Shown piece by piece: positions 12,319 to 24,300 of a stretch of 64,000 bases of DNA. Below the pieces are notes generated by a model. That model was not told the DNA's origin and did not search any database. It saw nothing but the letters and a program-made list of their open reading frames with translations. The position numbers were made by a program, and so were the translations under genes. Positions within the stretch are counted from its first letter, which is position 1. Each line of letters begins with the position of its first letter. The DNA is from Sinonovacula constricta (taxonomy: Eukaryota; Mollusca; Bivalvia; Cardiida; Solecurtidae), in contig CM017572.1 of the NCBI GenBank assembly GCA_007844125.1, positions 25,625,879-25,689,878 on the forward strand, written 5' to 3'.

Positions 12319-13045
12319 TACCGAATTAGGATCCGTACGTTAAGGACGTGTAAATCGCTTAACTTCAGAAATTCGGAACACCACGCCCAATTTCGCTCGA
12401 GAATGACCGAGGTGATCCGCTCGCAAGTGCATTTTGCGTCGCCAATGACTGATCAATGATGCTTATCAATAATAAAAAAATAACGTTTGTTATTGATCAA
12501 TATTGTTTGTCTGTTTAAATGTTTCGTTTGTTATATTTATTGTAAAAAAACAACAAATAAGAAACAAAAGTCACAGAATTTTTTTTTTGACTGCGATGGA
12601 ATTCGACCTCTGAGACCGTTAACATCAGAACAAGTCCATAACCCCTCCGCTATTCCACGATTGTCATCTATGTGTGAGAAAAATTGATATTTTGTACAAC
12701 GTGCCACTACAGACGCTATCGGTCTATTTTTAGAAATAGAGAAAATAGTAAATTTTAAACGAATAACCAATAGTTTTCATAATATTATATAAACAAATTA
12801 TTACAAAGAACAACTTTACATATAATAATACTGCATACCCGCTATAGAACGTCATTTACCGAAATAGGACCCGTACGTTGGGAATGTGTAAATCGCGAAA
12901 CTTCCGGAATTTGGAACGCCTTGTCCATTTTCCCTCGATCATTCTCTAGCTAGAATGAGAATATCCGAGGATATCCGCTCGCATGTGCAAAAATTTTTAG
13001 CAACCAATATTCAGTCAGCGCGATACAGCGCAACGTCAATGATGA
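12319..13045. repeat. Pair of diverged direct repeats (about 12.32 and 12.85 kb)
   Basis: Two copies share ACCGAA.TAGGA.CCGTACGT, then GTGTAAATCGC, a GGAACxCC block, TCGCTCGA or CCCTCGATC, and CCGCTCGCA.GTGCA. The second copy has an extra segment (CTAGCTAGAATGAGAATATC). They are about 530 bp apart in the same orientation. They are interspersed-repeat copies of unknown class. Confidence 0.55.
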
Positions 13046-13154
13046 TATTTTACATTATTGTATCTGGGAACAGCAAATGGCGTAGACAGTAGAACTTACA
13101 AAAGTATATTTTTAAATAACTGGTCTTTTTTTCTTTTTCTTAGGTATATAGTCA

Positions 13155-13515
13155 ATAGGTAAATAAGAAAAGGTCCTATCAAAACTCCAACAGATATTTA
13201 AATTTTATCCATCAGTAGACAAAGGCAAACAAGGTAAATGCAAATGTGAAAAACAAACAAACACAGAGACGAAACATAACACACTTAAAGAAAAACCATC
13301 AGTTACCGCCTTGGAACGGTCAGTCGGCAAAAGGGCCAACTGGGGTGCTTAAACCTGGTTTGTGGAGCGCTCCCACCTCGCACTTCCTGAAGGTTTTTCT
13401 AGCAAACAGTGTAAATAACAACATCCCGTCAAAGTGAAACAACTAACAGTAAGCACCTGCATCGGGAGTTAAAACAAATACAATGAACTTATATACACAC
13501 ATTACAACTAGCAAC
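13155..13515 (-). mobile_element. 3' end copy of the retroelement at 39.5-42.0 kb
   Basis: The segment is nearly identical to 39497-39855, including TAAGAAAAGGTCCTAT, AGTTACCGCCTTGGAAC, GGCAAAAGGGCCAACTGG and CACTTCCTGAAGG. Only this terminal part is shared. At 39.5 kb it lies 3' of a reverse-transcriptase relic on the - strand, so this is read as a 5'-truncated copy in the same orientation. Confidence 0.7.
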
Positions 13516-13614
13516 AAGTCAAGTCAAGTCATTTTATTTCAAACCAGAAGGCCAAAGCCCATGTGGCCACAGTACATAGTACATATTTTTTTATGTGATC
13601 AGGTGAACATATAT

Positions 13615-13810
13615 AATTATGATAAATAAAGTCAATAAATGTATAAACAGTGCGTTTGAAGTAGTAGACTATAAACATGGATCATTATTATTTTAATTAT
13701 GCATTACATTCTAATTATGATAAGTAAAGTAAATAAATGTATAAACAGTGCGTTTGAAGTAGTAGGCTATAAACATGGATCAATATTATTTTAATTATGC
13801 ATTACATTCA
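13615..13810. repeat. 98-bp tandem duplication
   Basis: Two adjacent copies begin with AATTATGATAA at 13615 and 13713 and share AACAGTGCGTTTGAAGTAGTA and ATAAACATGGATCA. They differ at a handful of positions. Confidence 0.85.
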
Positions 13811-14786
13811 ATATACATGTACATTAAAAACTTATACATTTTAAGAAGATATTAGTCAGTGTACATATTATGCAGCTATTAGGATATACTATTAGGATAT
13901 ACTGGCCAGGGACGTAGCTTGACAGATTCAGGCGAACCGATGTCTGGTTAAAGAGGAACGTACTTAGCCATGTTAATGTTTATATTTAAAACATATTTTT
14001 TGCATATACTGGTACTGGCTCATACATTACATATGAATTTTGTATACATGCTTTTGTTACGCTTTTCAGTAACAATCAATAAATCTATGTACCTATGTAA
14101 TTAGGCGCAACAGATTGTGTGATTATTGTAGCTAAAGCTCATGCATAAACTGTGACCGCCGCCCCGCCATTTTGTTTCCATTTTTGGCATTTTTAAAATT
14201 TTGATTTTTGAGAAAAATGTGTAGGCACGTGCCTACAGTGCCTAAAGGAAGCTACGCCAGTGCTGGCAGTCGAGATATAGACATTATGAACTATATACAC
14301 TAAATAAAGCTATCAAGAAACATAATTAAGCTAACTAGGTAACTATGTGACTTTCAAACCAGCTTTACTAGTATCGATTATCGAAAGCGTGCATTTACTC
14401 ATGCAGACTGAAGATAATTTAATTCCACCATGACACGAAAACGAATTTGTAGGAACCAATAAGGAAAAGTTAAAATGTCTTTACAAATAAAGTGCACCTT
14501 AAAACCCTATGACAAATTTTTGAATACACAAAAATATATATGATCCAGCAAGTATTTTATTCATGGTTACGCCTAATGGTGATAACGTGACACAAAATTA
14601 AGCTGTGATCTGGATGCAACATATTGCAAGCAGTGTTTTATTTGTTTGTACAATCTGTTTTGAACAGGTCAGCAACATGTTCTATACAAAACAAGGGGCC
14701 AAACATAGGTCTAGTTCTTTTTATTGTCCTGCATTCATCAGAGATAGATTTAATTCCGTTTTCTTAAAATTATGCAAATGGTCAAA

Positions 14787-14787
<1 letters not shown>
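13811..14787. other. Intergenic, no gene seen
   Basis: AT-rich sequence with short low-complexity words. A segment near 14220-14260 (GTGCCTACAGTGCCTA, CTACGCCAGTGCTGG) looks like an old interspersed repeat. No exon with splice sites was found. Confidence 0.4.
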
Positions 14788-14874
<87 letters not shown>

Positions 14875-14881
14875 CTCTCTT

Positions 14882-14925
<44 letters not shown>

Positions 14926-14944
14926 TCTCTCTCTCTCTCTCTCA
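14788..14944. repeat. (CT)n microsatellite
   Basis: About 157 bp of almost pure CT, broken by short CTTTCT and CTCCTCT interruptions. It creates spurious Ser-Leu and Arg-Glu repeat frames on the two strands. Confidence 0.97.
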
Positions 14945-15202
14945 GCCGTGACCCAGACCTTGGCTGGATTGCGCCTCCTTAAAGATTTGCACATTTGTTA
15001 TGTGACATAATGTACTACATTTTCTGAAAAATAGCATCAGTAAGTTTCACAGTAACAGTGCGGTACTTGATGTAGTCGTTTGGTAACTTAGCAGAATTTT
15101 TGAACTTCATGGTGGAGACTTAATTCTTAATTTTTGAGAAAAATCTTCAAAAAAACCAAAAACAAACAATTTTTAAATCCATTTATATAATAAAATTCAT
15201 TA

Positions 15203-15290
15203 AAGGTGGTATCCCACAGTTTGGACCGAATAGTTTTTTTCTCTCAAACATCAAAAAAAAAAATTCTTGTTGCACAAAAAGAATCCACGA
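15203..15290. mobile_element. Fragment of the AAAGGTGGTA MITE family
   Basis: Begins ATTAAAGGTGGTATCCCACA and GTTTGGACCGAATAG, matching the terminus of the elements at 29279 and 53804. No matching opposite end was found nearby. Confidence 0.5.
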
Positions 15291-17673
15291 AATTATGTTT
15301 ATTAAATAGTTGTTATGTAGACTGGTCAAAAGTAGGTTTAACGGTTTAGAAAATGCATATAAACAATTAAAATAGATTTTGCGTAAATGAATGTAATAAC
15401 CAATTACGTGTCTGCGGCAGCGCCTAATATGGCAAAGCGAATGCCACAATAAACGCATTCCTAAATAAAACATTCTGGAAAGCAACAAAATATTTTTATT
15501 GACACTTAATGTTTTATATTAAATTATGTATGTTCCCTAGTTACTTTCTGAAGGAAATGCTGAAGTTAATTATTTATCAACAGCATCCATGATTTAATGG
15601 TGGAAGTAATGGACACTTAATCCATGAGTCCTTAGTTCAAACCTGATACGAGACTTTAGTTTTTGAGAAAGACTATTAACTATGCATTTTGGGTCATTTA
15701 AAATTAAAATTAGTTTAAACGCTTTTTAGCTCACCTGAGCAGAACGTGCTCGATTTGAACTTTTTCGATTCCCTTCGTCCGTCGTCTGTTGTTTGACCTG
15801 CTTCCTGCGGCGTCATTTGCTTATGACCCGAACAAATGGTTTTATTTACACTTGGCCCTCACATAGAGGCGAACACACAATGCCATGGAGATAAAAATAC
15901 GACTTATTCTTTTACTGTTTAAGATGTCTAGGGGTGTGGAGAGTAGGACATGATAGTCTTTTGATTGGACTCTTGTTATTTTCCAATAATTGTTTGGTCA
16001 AAGTAGATAATATTGGTAAAACTCTAGGTAAATTAAATATATGATAAACATAATTTAGCTTATCATAAATATCTAAAATATCTAACGATATGAATCACTA
16101 ATTATATATTTAAACTAAGAAGAATGCTTTATCACATATATTACATCACTATTTTGTATTAAGGCGAGGAAATGTACAGTTAAATGCATAAGCATTATGA
16201 CAGAGCTCTATTAAAAATATCATTTCAAAAGTATATGTTGTATATGTATATGTAATACATTAAATATGATGGTGTGAGATGAAACGGATGTTAAGTTTCG
16301 TCCCGGAAGTAGCAATGCTAGTAAATGTTCCTGGAATATTCTGTTGATTATACTTATTGATTGTAATGGATTTAACAAAGTTTCTAGCTATATATAAGGT
16401 AAATATTATTGTATTTTATTCCGTTCACGTGAACATCCCGGTAATAGGGCCAGTTGCTGACTTTTAATTGCTTAAATATTTAAATGTAATCTCTCGCTCA
16501 TTCTCTGGGCAATTCGTTGATGTTGTAGAATCAAATGATTTTAGCTTTTTAAAAGACTTAACAGTTATATATCTAATATCTTTTCTTAGCAGAATCATGT
16601 TTTCGACACCGGGGACAACTTGACTGTGGGAGGGTCATTGGGCCATGGGGTTTGAGCCAGAGACCAGAGTCCGCTTGTGTAAAATGGCAACTTTTCCAGT
16701 TTTGCTGTGTCATTGACTGTGCCGGGTCGCCCGAGCAATGCCAGAGAAACTCTCCTGACTTCCATCAGCCCCAGATTCCAGTCTGGATCGAAGGTGTCAA
16801 TGGTTGATCCTCGTAGCCTGGTCGAAATAATTTAGAATGATTCATATTTGAATCTTGGATAAAATTTATAGGTAATTGTGATATTTAGAACATAAATATG
16901 AATTGAACATGGTACCCTAATAACTAAATAATGATATACATGTACATCAACTTGTTAAAGAGAAACTGGAGGAACAAGTCCTCACATCTTCCTGGACCCA
17001 AGCTTGAGACTGATGGGCCACAGTCAGTGGCTGAGCCACTAAGGCCATGCTAAGTTCAGGGTTGGCATAAAAGCATGCTTTTTTAGTTTTGACCAGGCTG
17101 GTGGTCAATACTGGTCATTTGACATAAACATGTAATATACATTTCTATTTACTGTCTAAGTTCAGTTAAAATATTGAATAATCAATTGGTTTGTTTATCC
17201 AAATTTTTTCCAGAGAATAAAATAATAAACAAATTAAACCACATATTTATTATTTAATTGTTTGTTTGTTTTTTACATTTTTGCATAATTCACAGAAAAG
17301 CCTGGTGCCCATTTCAATAATAACTTAGTGCTGGTAAGTATCATACTATAACTGCTCACTACTGTAAGGATTAAAATCATGTTTTTATTATCTGACAGAT
17401 AAACAGTAATAATTAGATTGTGTAAAATGTAGTTGGCATATTATGAGGTTAAGACCACTCTCTGTGTTTACAAGTAAAACCTGGCCTGGTCAACAGTAGT
17501 CAATTAACCTTGGTCAACAGTAGTCAATTAACCTTGGTAAAAGTTGATTCATATCATTCTGTATTAAAATATTGACATAGTAAAATTAAAGAAAATGCTC
17601 CTTTGACATCGATTTACTGACATTTTTGGTTTAAATAGTGATTTTAGAAGGTTTAAAAACATGTTTTACTTAC
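15291..17673. other. Intergenic, no gene seen
   Basis: Mostly AT-rich. A block at about 15725-15900 (TTTTTAGCTCACCTGAGC, then CCTTCGTCCGTCGTC) resembles an interspersed repeat related to the one at 22565. A 25-bp direct duplication containing CCTTGGTCAACAGTAGTC lies at about 17505-17550. No convincing exon was found on either strand. Confidence 0.4.
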
Positions 17674-17975
17674 CAGACCTGGTAGCGCAATCGGTAGAGC
17701 GTCGTCTCCTGGGTTTGATCCCAGGCCGTGATATACCAAAGTCGTTAAAAATGGTAATGGTATAGTTCCCTTGCTAATGCTCAAGCAGATGTAAGGGTAG
17801 TTCCACAACTGGTTTGCCCGGTGTCAGGATAATGTGACTTGGTGTGGTATCATACCAGGCGTTCACAGCATACTATACACAGCGAAGGCAGCACTATATG
17901 TGCTTTTAAGTGTACACTGTCTCCAGATAACTGAAATACTGTTGGTGGGACGATAAACCCAATAAACATAAACAT
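17674..17975 (+). mobile_element. tRNA-derived SINE, family A, copy 1
   Basis: The head CCTGGTAGCGCAATCGGTAG resembles a pol III A box and GGTTTGATCCC a B box. The body contains CATACCAAAGTCGTTAAAAA, GGGTAGTTCCACAACTGG, GTGTGGTATCATACCAGGCG and CACAGCGAAGGCAGCACTAT. It ends GGTGGGACGATAAACCCAAT plus an A-rich tail. The same layout recurs at 25735, 28782 and 62333, which defines a family about 300 bp long. Confidence 0.85.
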
Positions 17976-18348
17976 ATACAGTAGACAATATACTTATGTA
18001 TATGCTGGCAAGTTTATCATTTAACACAGCGTGTCAGGATTCTGCAAGAACAAAGTATGTGATGGTTTAAATCAACTAAAGTTGACCAACTATCAGCTCT
18101 ATCCATAAAAACAATTCACCCTTTAAGAAAAGGAAAAGCGAAAAGTTGCTTTTGTAGCATAGCTTAACCTTACTAATTAGATGTCGTGCCGACCTTCAAT
18201 CTCACTAAAGTCAGATCTCACAAAATGTAAGATCTGATGACGGCCCACAAATAACTTAGGTAAACAGGAATGGTTTTCCCCTGATTACTATTTTTATAAC
18301 AGCCAATCAGAGAGCGTAATGCATAATACTTTCAATAAGAGTCGCAAA

Positions 18349-21300
18349 ATGGCCACTATCGATGATGCAGTAGAAAAGTGTTTGACAAAATTAGGAATTC
18401 GCCCGTAAGTTTACTTTCAACCTGAGGATGTTACTGATGTTGAAACAAACAAATGGTATACCGCATACCACACACCTGCCTTCAGTGACTTAAGTCTTGC
18501 GCAGAGTGTCCAAGTTTACATTTCTTTGTCAATGGAAGCAGCTATTAATATGATATGTTCGGAACGCTTCGGATCATCAATTACTTTTGCGATTTTGTAG
18601 TTTTGTAGGCGACAATCTGATTAATTGGGAAGGTTTTATTGACTCGTCAGATCCTAATAGCGGAGCGGTTTTCAGGATATGATTTTAATCAGATTGGCAG
18701 ACCTTAAGTGATGCATGCTATCTGTTAATTGATTAATGTGTCACTTAAGGGAATGGAAGTTTGAATGCGAGAGCTATGGTCAGTCCCAGAGATAAGAAAT
18801 CACGCTTGCAAGCGTCTGCATTCCACATTTACAAAATTGCTTCCTAATTAAGTAGATAATGGACTTAAGGGACTTTGATTTTCATCTGATCAAGCATGGA
18901 CACCCAATGCATTGCAATTTGAAGTATACATTAAGTAACATTTTTAGCATAGAATATATAGGAAGATGATGGGGACTGGTTGATGTATCTGTAGAAGCCT
19001 GTACATTTATTAATTTGCAAGTATCACAATTCCACAGAAGTTAAATACTTTTTGAGAAGCAGAATTATTACAATAAAAATAATGTACCTAATATTGTCTT
19101 TATATAGGTCTGCTGAGAGGTTCTGCCACATAGAAAGAAAAACCGCTGTACCCAAGATGTATAGACAAGACAGTGGTAAGTGAATAGAATGTTGTTAGTG
19201 GTGGGAGTAATAGTGGTGGTGGTAGAAGAAGCGATAGATGTTGTAGATGTAGAAGGAGAACTAGAAGTAGATGGAGTGGTGGTGGTTGAATGAGTGGTAG
19301 TAGATGGAGTGGTGGTGGCATGAGAGGTAAAAGTAGTAGAGGTGGTGGTGGTAGATGGAGTAGTGGTGGTAGGAGAGCTAAAAGTAGTGGTGGTGGTGGT
19401 AGAAAGAGCAGTAGATGTAGTGATGATGGTAGATGTATTGGTGGTGGTAAGAGAGCTAAAAGTATTGGTGGTGGTAGATGTATTAGTGGTGGTAGGAGAG
19501 CTAAAAGTAGTGGTGGCGGTGGTAGAGGTGGTGGTGGTGATGGTAGAAGGAGCAGTAGATGTAGTGATGGTGGTAAATGTATTGCTGATGGTAGGAGAGG
19601 TAAAAGTGGTGGTGGTAGTAGAAGTGGTGATGGTGATGGTAGAAGGAGCAGTAGAAGTAATTGTAGTTTTGATGGTAGAAGGTGCAGTAGGAGTAGTTGT
19701 AGTGCTGGTGGTAGAAGGAGCAGTAGGAATAGCTGTAGTGCTGGTGGTAGAAGGAGCAGTAGGAATAGCTGTAGTGCTGGTGGTAGAAGGAGCAGTATGA
19801 ATGGCTGTAGTGCTGGTGGTAGAAGGAGCAGTAGGAGTAGTTGAAGTGCTGGTGGTAGAAGGAGCTGTAGGAATAGCTGTATTGCTGGTGGTAGAAGCAG
19901 CATTAGGAGTAGTTGTAGTGCTAGTGGTATGCATTTGGGGGCAATTTTGGCACTTTGAAACCTGTTTCTTACATGTTTATTGTATAATCATGTGCGCATG
20001 TTAACAATATAAGCTACAAGGAGATGAAGTGGTGATGGTAGAAGGGGAGGTAGATGTGGTGATGGTAGAAGGGGAAGTAGATGTAGTGCTGATGGTAGGA
20101 GGGGAAGTAGATGTAGTGCTGATGGTAGAAGGGGAGGTAGATGTGGTGATGGTAGAAGGGGAAGTAGATGTGGTGATGGTAGAAGGGGAGGTAGATGTAG
20201 TGCTGATGGTAGAAGGGGAAGTAGATGTGGTGATGGTAGAAAGGGAGGTAGATGTGCTGATGGTAGAAGGGGAGGTAGATGTAGTGCTGATGGTAGAAGG
20301 GGAGGTAGATGTGCTGATGGTAGAAGGGGAGGTAGATGTGCTGATGGTAGAAGGGGAGGTAGATGTAGTGCTGATGGTAGAAGGGGAAGTAGATGTGGTG
20401 ATGGTAGAAGGGGAGGTAGATGTGCTGATGGTAGAAGGGGAGGTAGATGTAGTGCTGATGGTAGAAGGGGAGGTAGATGTAGTGCTGATGGTAGAAGGGG
20501 AGGTAGATGTGCTGATGGTAGAAGGGGAGGTAGATGTAGTGCTGATGGTAGAAGGGGAGGTAGATGTGGTGATGGTAGAAGGGGAGGTAGATGTGCTGAT
20601 GGTAGAAGGGGAGGTAGATGTAGTGCTGATGGTAGAAGGGGAAGTAGATGTGGTGATGGTAGAAGGGGAAGTAGATGTGGTGATGGTAGAAGGGGAGGTA
20701 GATGTAGTGCTGATGGTAGAAGGGGAAGTAGATGTGGTGATGGTAGAAGGGGAGGTAGATGTGCTGATGGTAGAAGGGGAGGTAGATGTAGTGCTGATGG
20801 TAGAAGGGGAGGTAGATGTGCTGATGGTAGAAGGGGAGGTAGATGTAGTGCTGATGGTAGAAGGGGAAGTAGATGTGGTGATGGTAGAAGGGGAGGTAGA
20901 TGTAGTGCTGATGGTAGAAGGGGAAGTAGATGTAGTGGTAATGGTAGAAGGGGAAGTAGATGTAGTGGTGATGGTAGAAGGGGAAGTAGATGTAGTGGTG
21001 ATGGTAGAAGAGGAAGTAGATGTAGTGGTGATGGTAGAAGGGGAAATAGATGTAGTGGTGATGGAGGAGGGAAGTAGATGTAGTGGTGATGGTAGAAGGG
21101 GAGGTAGATGTAGTGGTGATGGTAGAAGGGGAAGTAGATGTAGTGGTGATGGTAGAAGGGGAGGTAGATGTAGTGCTGATGGTAGAAGGGGAAGTAGATG
21201 TAGTGGTGATGGTAGAAGGGGAAGTAGATGTAGTGCTGATGGTAGAAGGGGAAGTAGATGTAGTGGTGATGGTAGAAGGGAGGTAGATGTAGTGGTGATG

Positions 21301-24300
21301 GTAGAAGGGGAAGTAGATGTAGTGGTGATGGTAGAAAGGGAAGTAGATGTAGTGGTGATGGTAGAAGGGGAGGTAGATGTAGTGCTGATGGTAGAAGGGG
21401 AAGTAGATGTAGTGGTCATGGTAGAAAGGGAAGCAGATGTAGTGGTGATGGTAGATGGGGAAGTAGATGTATTGGTGATGGTAGAAGGGGAAGTAGATGT
21501 AGTGGTGATGGTAGATGGTGAAGTAGATGTAGTGGTGATGGTAGAAGGGGAAGTAGATGTAGTGGTGATGGTAGAAAGGGAAGTAGATGTAGTGGTGATG
21601 GTAGAAGGTGAAGTAGATGTATTGGTGATGGTAGAAAGGGAAGTAGATGTAGTGGTGATGGTAGATGGGGAAGTAGATTTATTGGTGATGGTAGAAGGGG
21701 AATTAGATGTAGTGGTGCTGGTAAAACAATAAGTAGATTTATTGGTGATGTTAGAAGGGGAAGTAGATGTAGTGGTGCTGGTAAAACAATAAGTAGATTT
21801 ATTGGTGATGGTAGAAGGGGAAGTAGATGTAGTGGTGCTAGTAAAACGATAAGTAGATTTATTGGTGATGGTAGAAGGGGAAGTAGATGTAGTGGAGATG
21901 GTGAAAGGCCCCTTCTCCTCAGAAAATAAGCCTAGTTTCATTCCTAAAATTGAAAATAACCCTCCCATTAATTTCAAAAATAGAGTGAACTGGACTATGA
22001 TAATCTAGTGTAGGAATTCCAGAACAAGAAAATAGAGAGATGACCTTGTAATAAACATACAAGATGTATGATAGCAAACAAGCAAGTAAAACATGCACAT
22101 TGTTCCCTTTTTGTAATAAAATGCCCCGGGCCCCATCCCCTTTTTGTGCCAGTAATTAAACTTTGTATAGAATTTACATTTCCTTAAGGATTTCAATAAA
22201 AATTATAAACATAGTATCTATATTTCAACAATTGAGTTGTTTAATTTACATAGAAAAAAATTCCCTAATCAAACTTATCAAACAGCCCTTGTATATATTT
22301 CATTCCTAAAATACTTTTCTTTCTTCAGTCAGACTCCTGATACACAGACTATGGTGTTGATGGTTCTCTATGTTCCTTTATTATGTTCCTCAGTGAGGTG
22401 AGTATTGATGGGTATTGGAGCTTACTTGGAATCATACTTGATTTATACTTCGATATGTTAAGCAAATATGGCTGTACACTTTTGTGAGCAGAAGTGCTTC
22501 TTTATACAAAAATAAGCTAAAAACTGAACGAAAAAAATGATAATAGCCCTAATGTTTAACCTTTTTTTAGCTCAACTAAGTTTATGCTCAGGGTGAGCTA
22601 TTGTGGTCGCCCGGTGTCCAGTGTGATGTGTCTGTTAATATTTATAACATCTGCACTGAAACCGCTAGGCTAAGTTAAGCCACACTTTCTCAGAAGTTTT
22701 AGTGGCCAGTGGTAATGAAAGAATTTTGATTTTTCATAAAACAGGGCCACCATAGGCATGGCCATTTTAAAAGGTAAATTTTGAAAATCTTCTTGTCAGA
22801 AAGAAAAAAGAGCTAAATCATTCCTTTTTAGTCAAATATCCCTTGGGTGGCCCTGTTTTAAGATTGTTCAGAGTTGTAATATGTCAAAATACACGGCTCT
22901 CAGGGGCGAGGCCATGTTGTAAAAAATTTGAAACTGATTGTCCATATGTTGCTTGTGTATGTGTATTACAATTATTCTGGTCTGTTTTGACATTCCTAAT
23001 ATTGATTGCAAATTTTAGCTAAGGCTGCCATGATACGCTTGAAGTGTATACCACAATATAATGCAATACATATTGCAATACATACCACAGTATATCGCCA
23101 TATTTAATCATTCTGTTATATGGGGCTATTTCACTCAATATGGTTAGGTGAATGAACAACAAATACCTGTGTTAAAATATGAAATAACTTTATAAGCCTT
23201 ATTAAAGGTAAACAGGTAAGTAATAGGACTGTTACTATTAAGTCAAACACCAAATTAAGTGCAAAATTTATGACAGTGTAGTGATGATGCTCCCACTGCA
23301 TTTTAGGAACGTGGATTCATTTGTGTATTTATGTTGGTTGTACTTACAATTTATTTCACAGGCACATCACAATCTTGACATAGTGCAATATCTTCAACAT
23401 TTTTCTGTGTTGTACTCTCCACCTTCAACCAGAAGTGGCCCTACACATCACAAACTTTTTGCCATAAAATTCGGCATTCCATGTTGTTTACAGTTACGAA
23501 GTCCTTGGCTCTATACAGAACTCTAACCCATGCAATGATGAAGCAGTCACATGATTCACACCAACATCACAGCTGACCTGGAGGGACTGATGGACCTGCT
23601 GGTCGACCTCAATGAGCGACAGGGCTACGTGTGGATGAGGATCAAACATATTTGGGTTTGCTGGAAACATGCAATCACAAGCCTTGACAGCAAACAGGGC
23701 GCAGAAAAAAGTGAGAAAAATTAAGGTTGTTGTGAATGTTTGTTATGTTAAGGTTAAATCCGAAAGTGATTTTTCAGTTTTCTAAAATTTTCTAAAACAT
23801 TGTCTTTTTGACGAACATATATAGTACTGCCTTCACTATGGCAGCATCCCATAAACAACCAGGCATAATCATTTCTTGTCACATTATTCTAACTCTACTC
23901 CGCCCAGCTGTGGAACTACCCAAACATCTGCTTAAGCATTAGCAAGGGAACAATACTACTACTACCATTGTGATAGCCCACTTTCTGACGTCATGTGTCC
24001 ATGAACATTTTCAATTGACATCTCTGATGAAACCTCTAGGTCAAATTCAGCCAAACTTTCTCAGAAGCTTAGGTAGGCAGGGGAAACAAAAAGTTATTCA
24101 AATAATTTTGATCTGTCAAAAAACAGGGCTGCCAGGGGCGAGGCCATTTTGCATGTATGGCTATATAGGAAAAATTGGAACATCTTGTCGGAAATTGCAA
24201 GAGCTAGAGCCTTGATCTGTGGTAGTTGTGTTGTTTAGGTGGCCATGTATGGTTAATTCTGATCCATTAGAAAATGTAGCTGCAAGAGCTTAGCCATTTT

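Noticed and set aside
14605..14982. Ser-Leu repeat protein
   Set aside because: The frame is an artefact of the (CT)n microsatellite.
20001..21977. 658-codon Ser/Thr-rich open frame on the - strand as a mucin gene
   Set aside because: The frame consists of VNTR units of 27 or 30 bp; open frames on both strands are expected. No promoter, splice or domain evidence. Kept as a finding, not as a gene.
23281..23526. 81-codon frame as an exon of the tentative + strand gene
   Set aside because: An acceptor (TTATTTCACAG) exists, but no donor follows before the stop, and the composition is not coding-like. The segment at 23574 is a better candidate.
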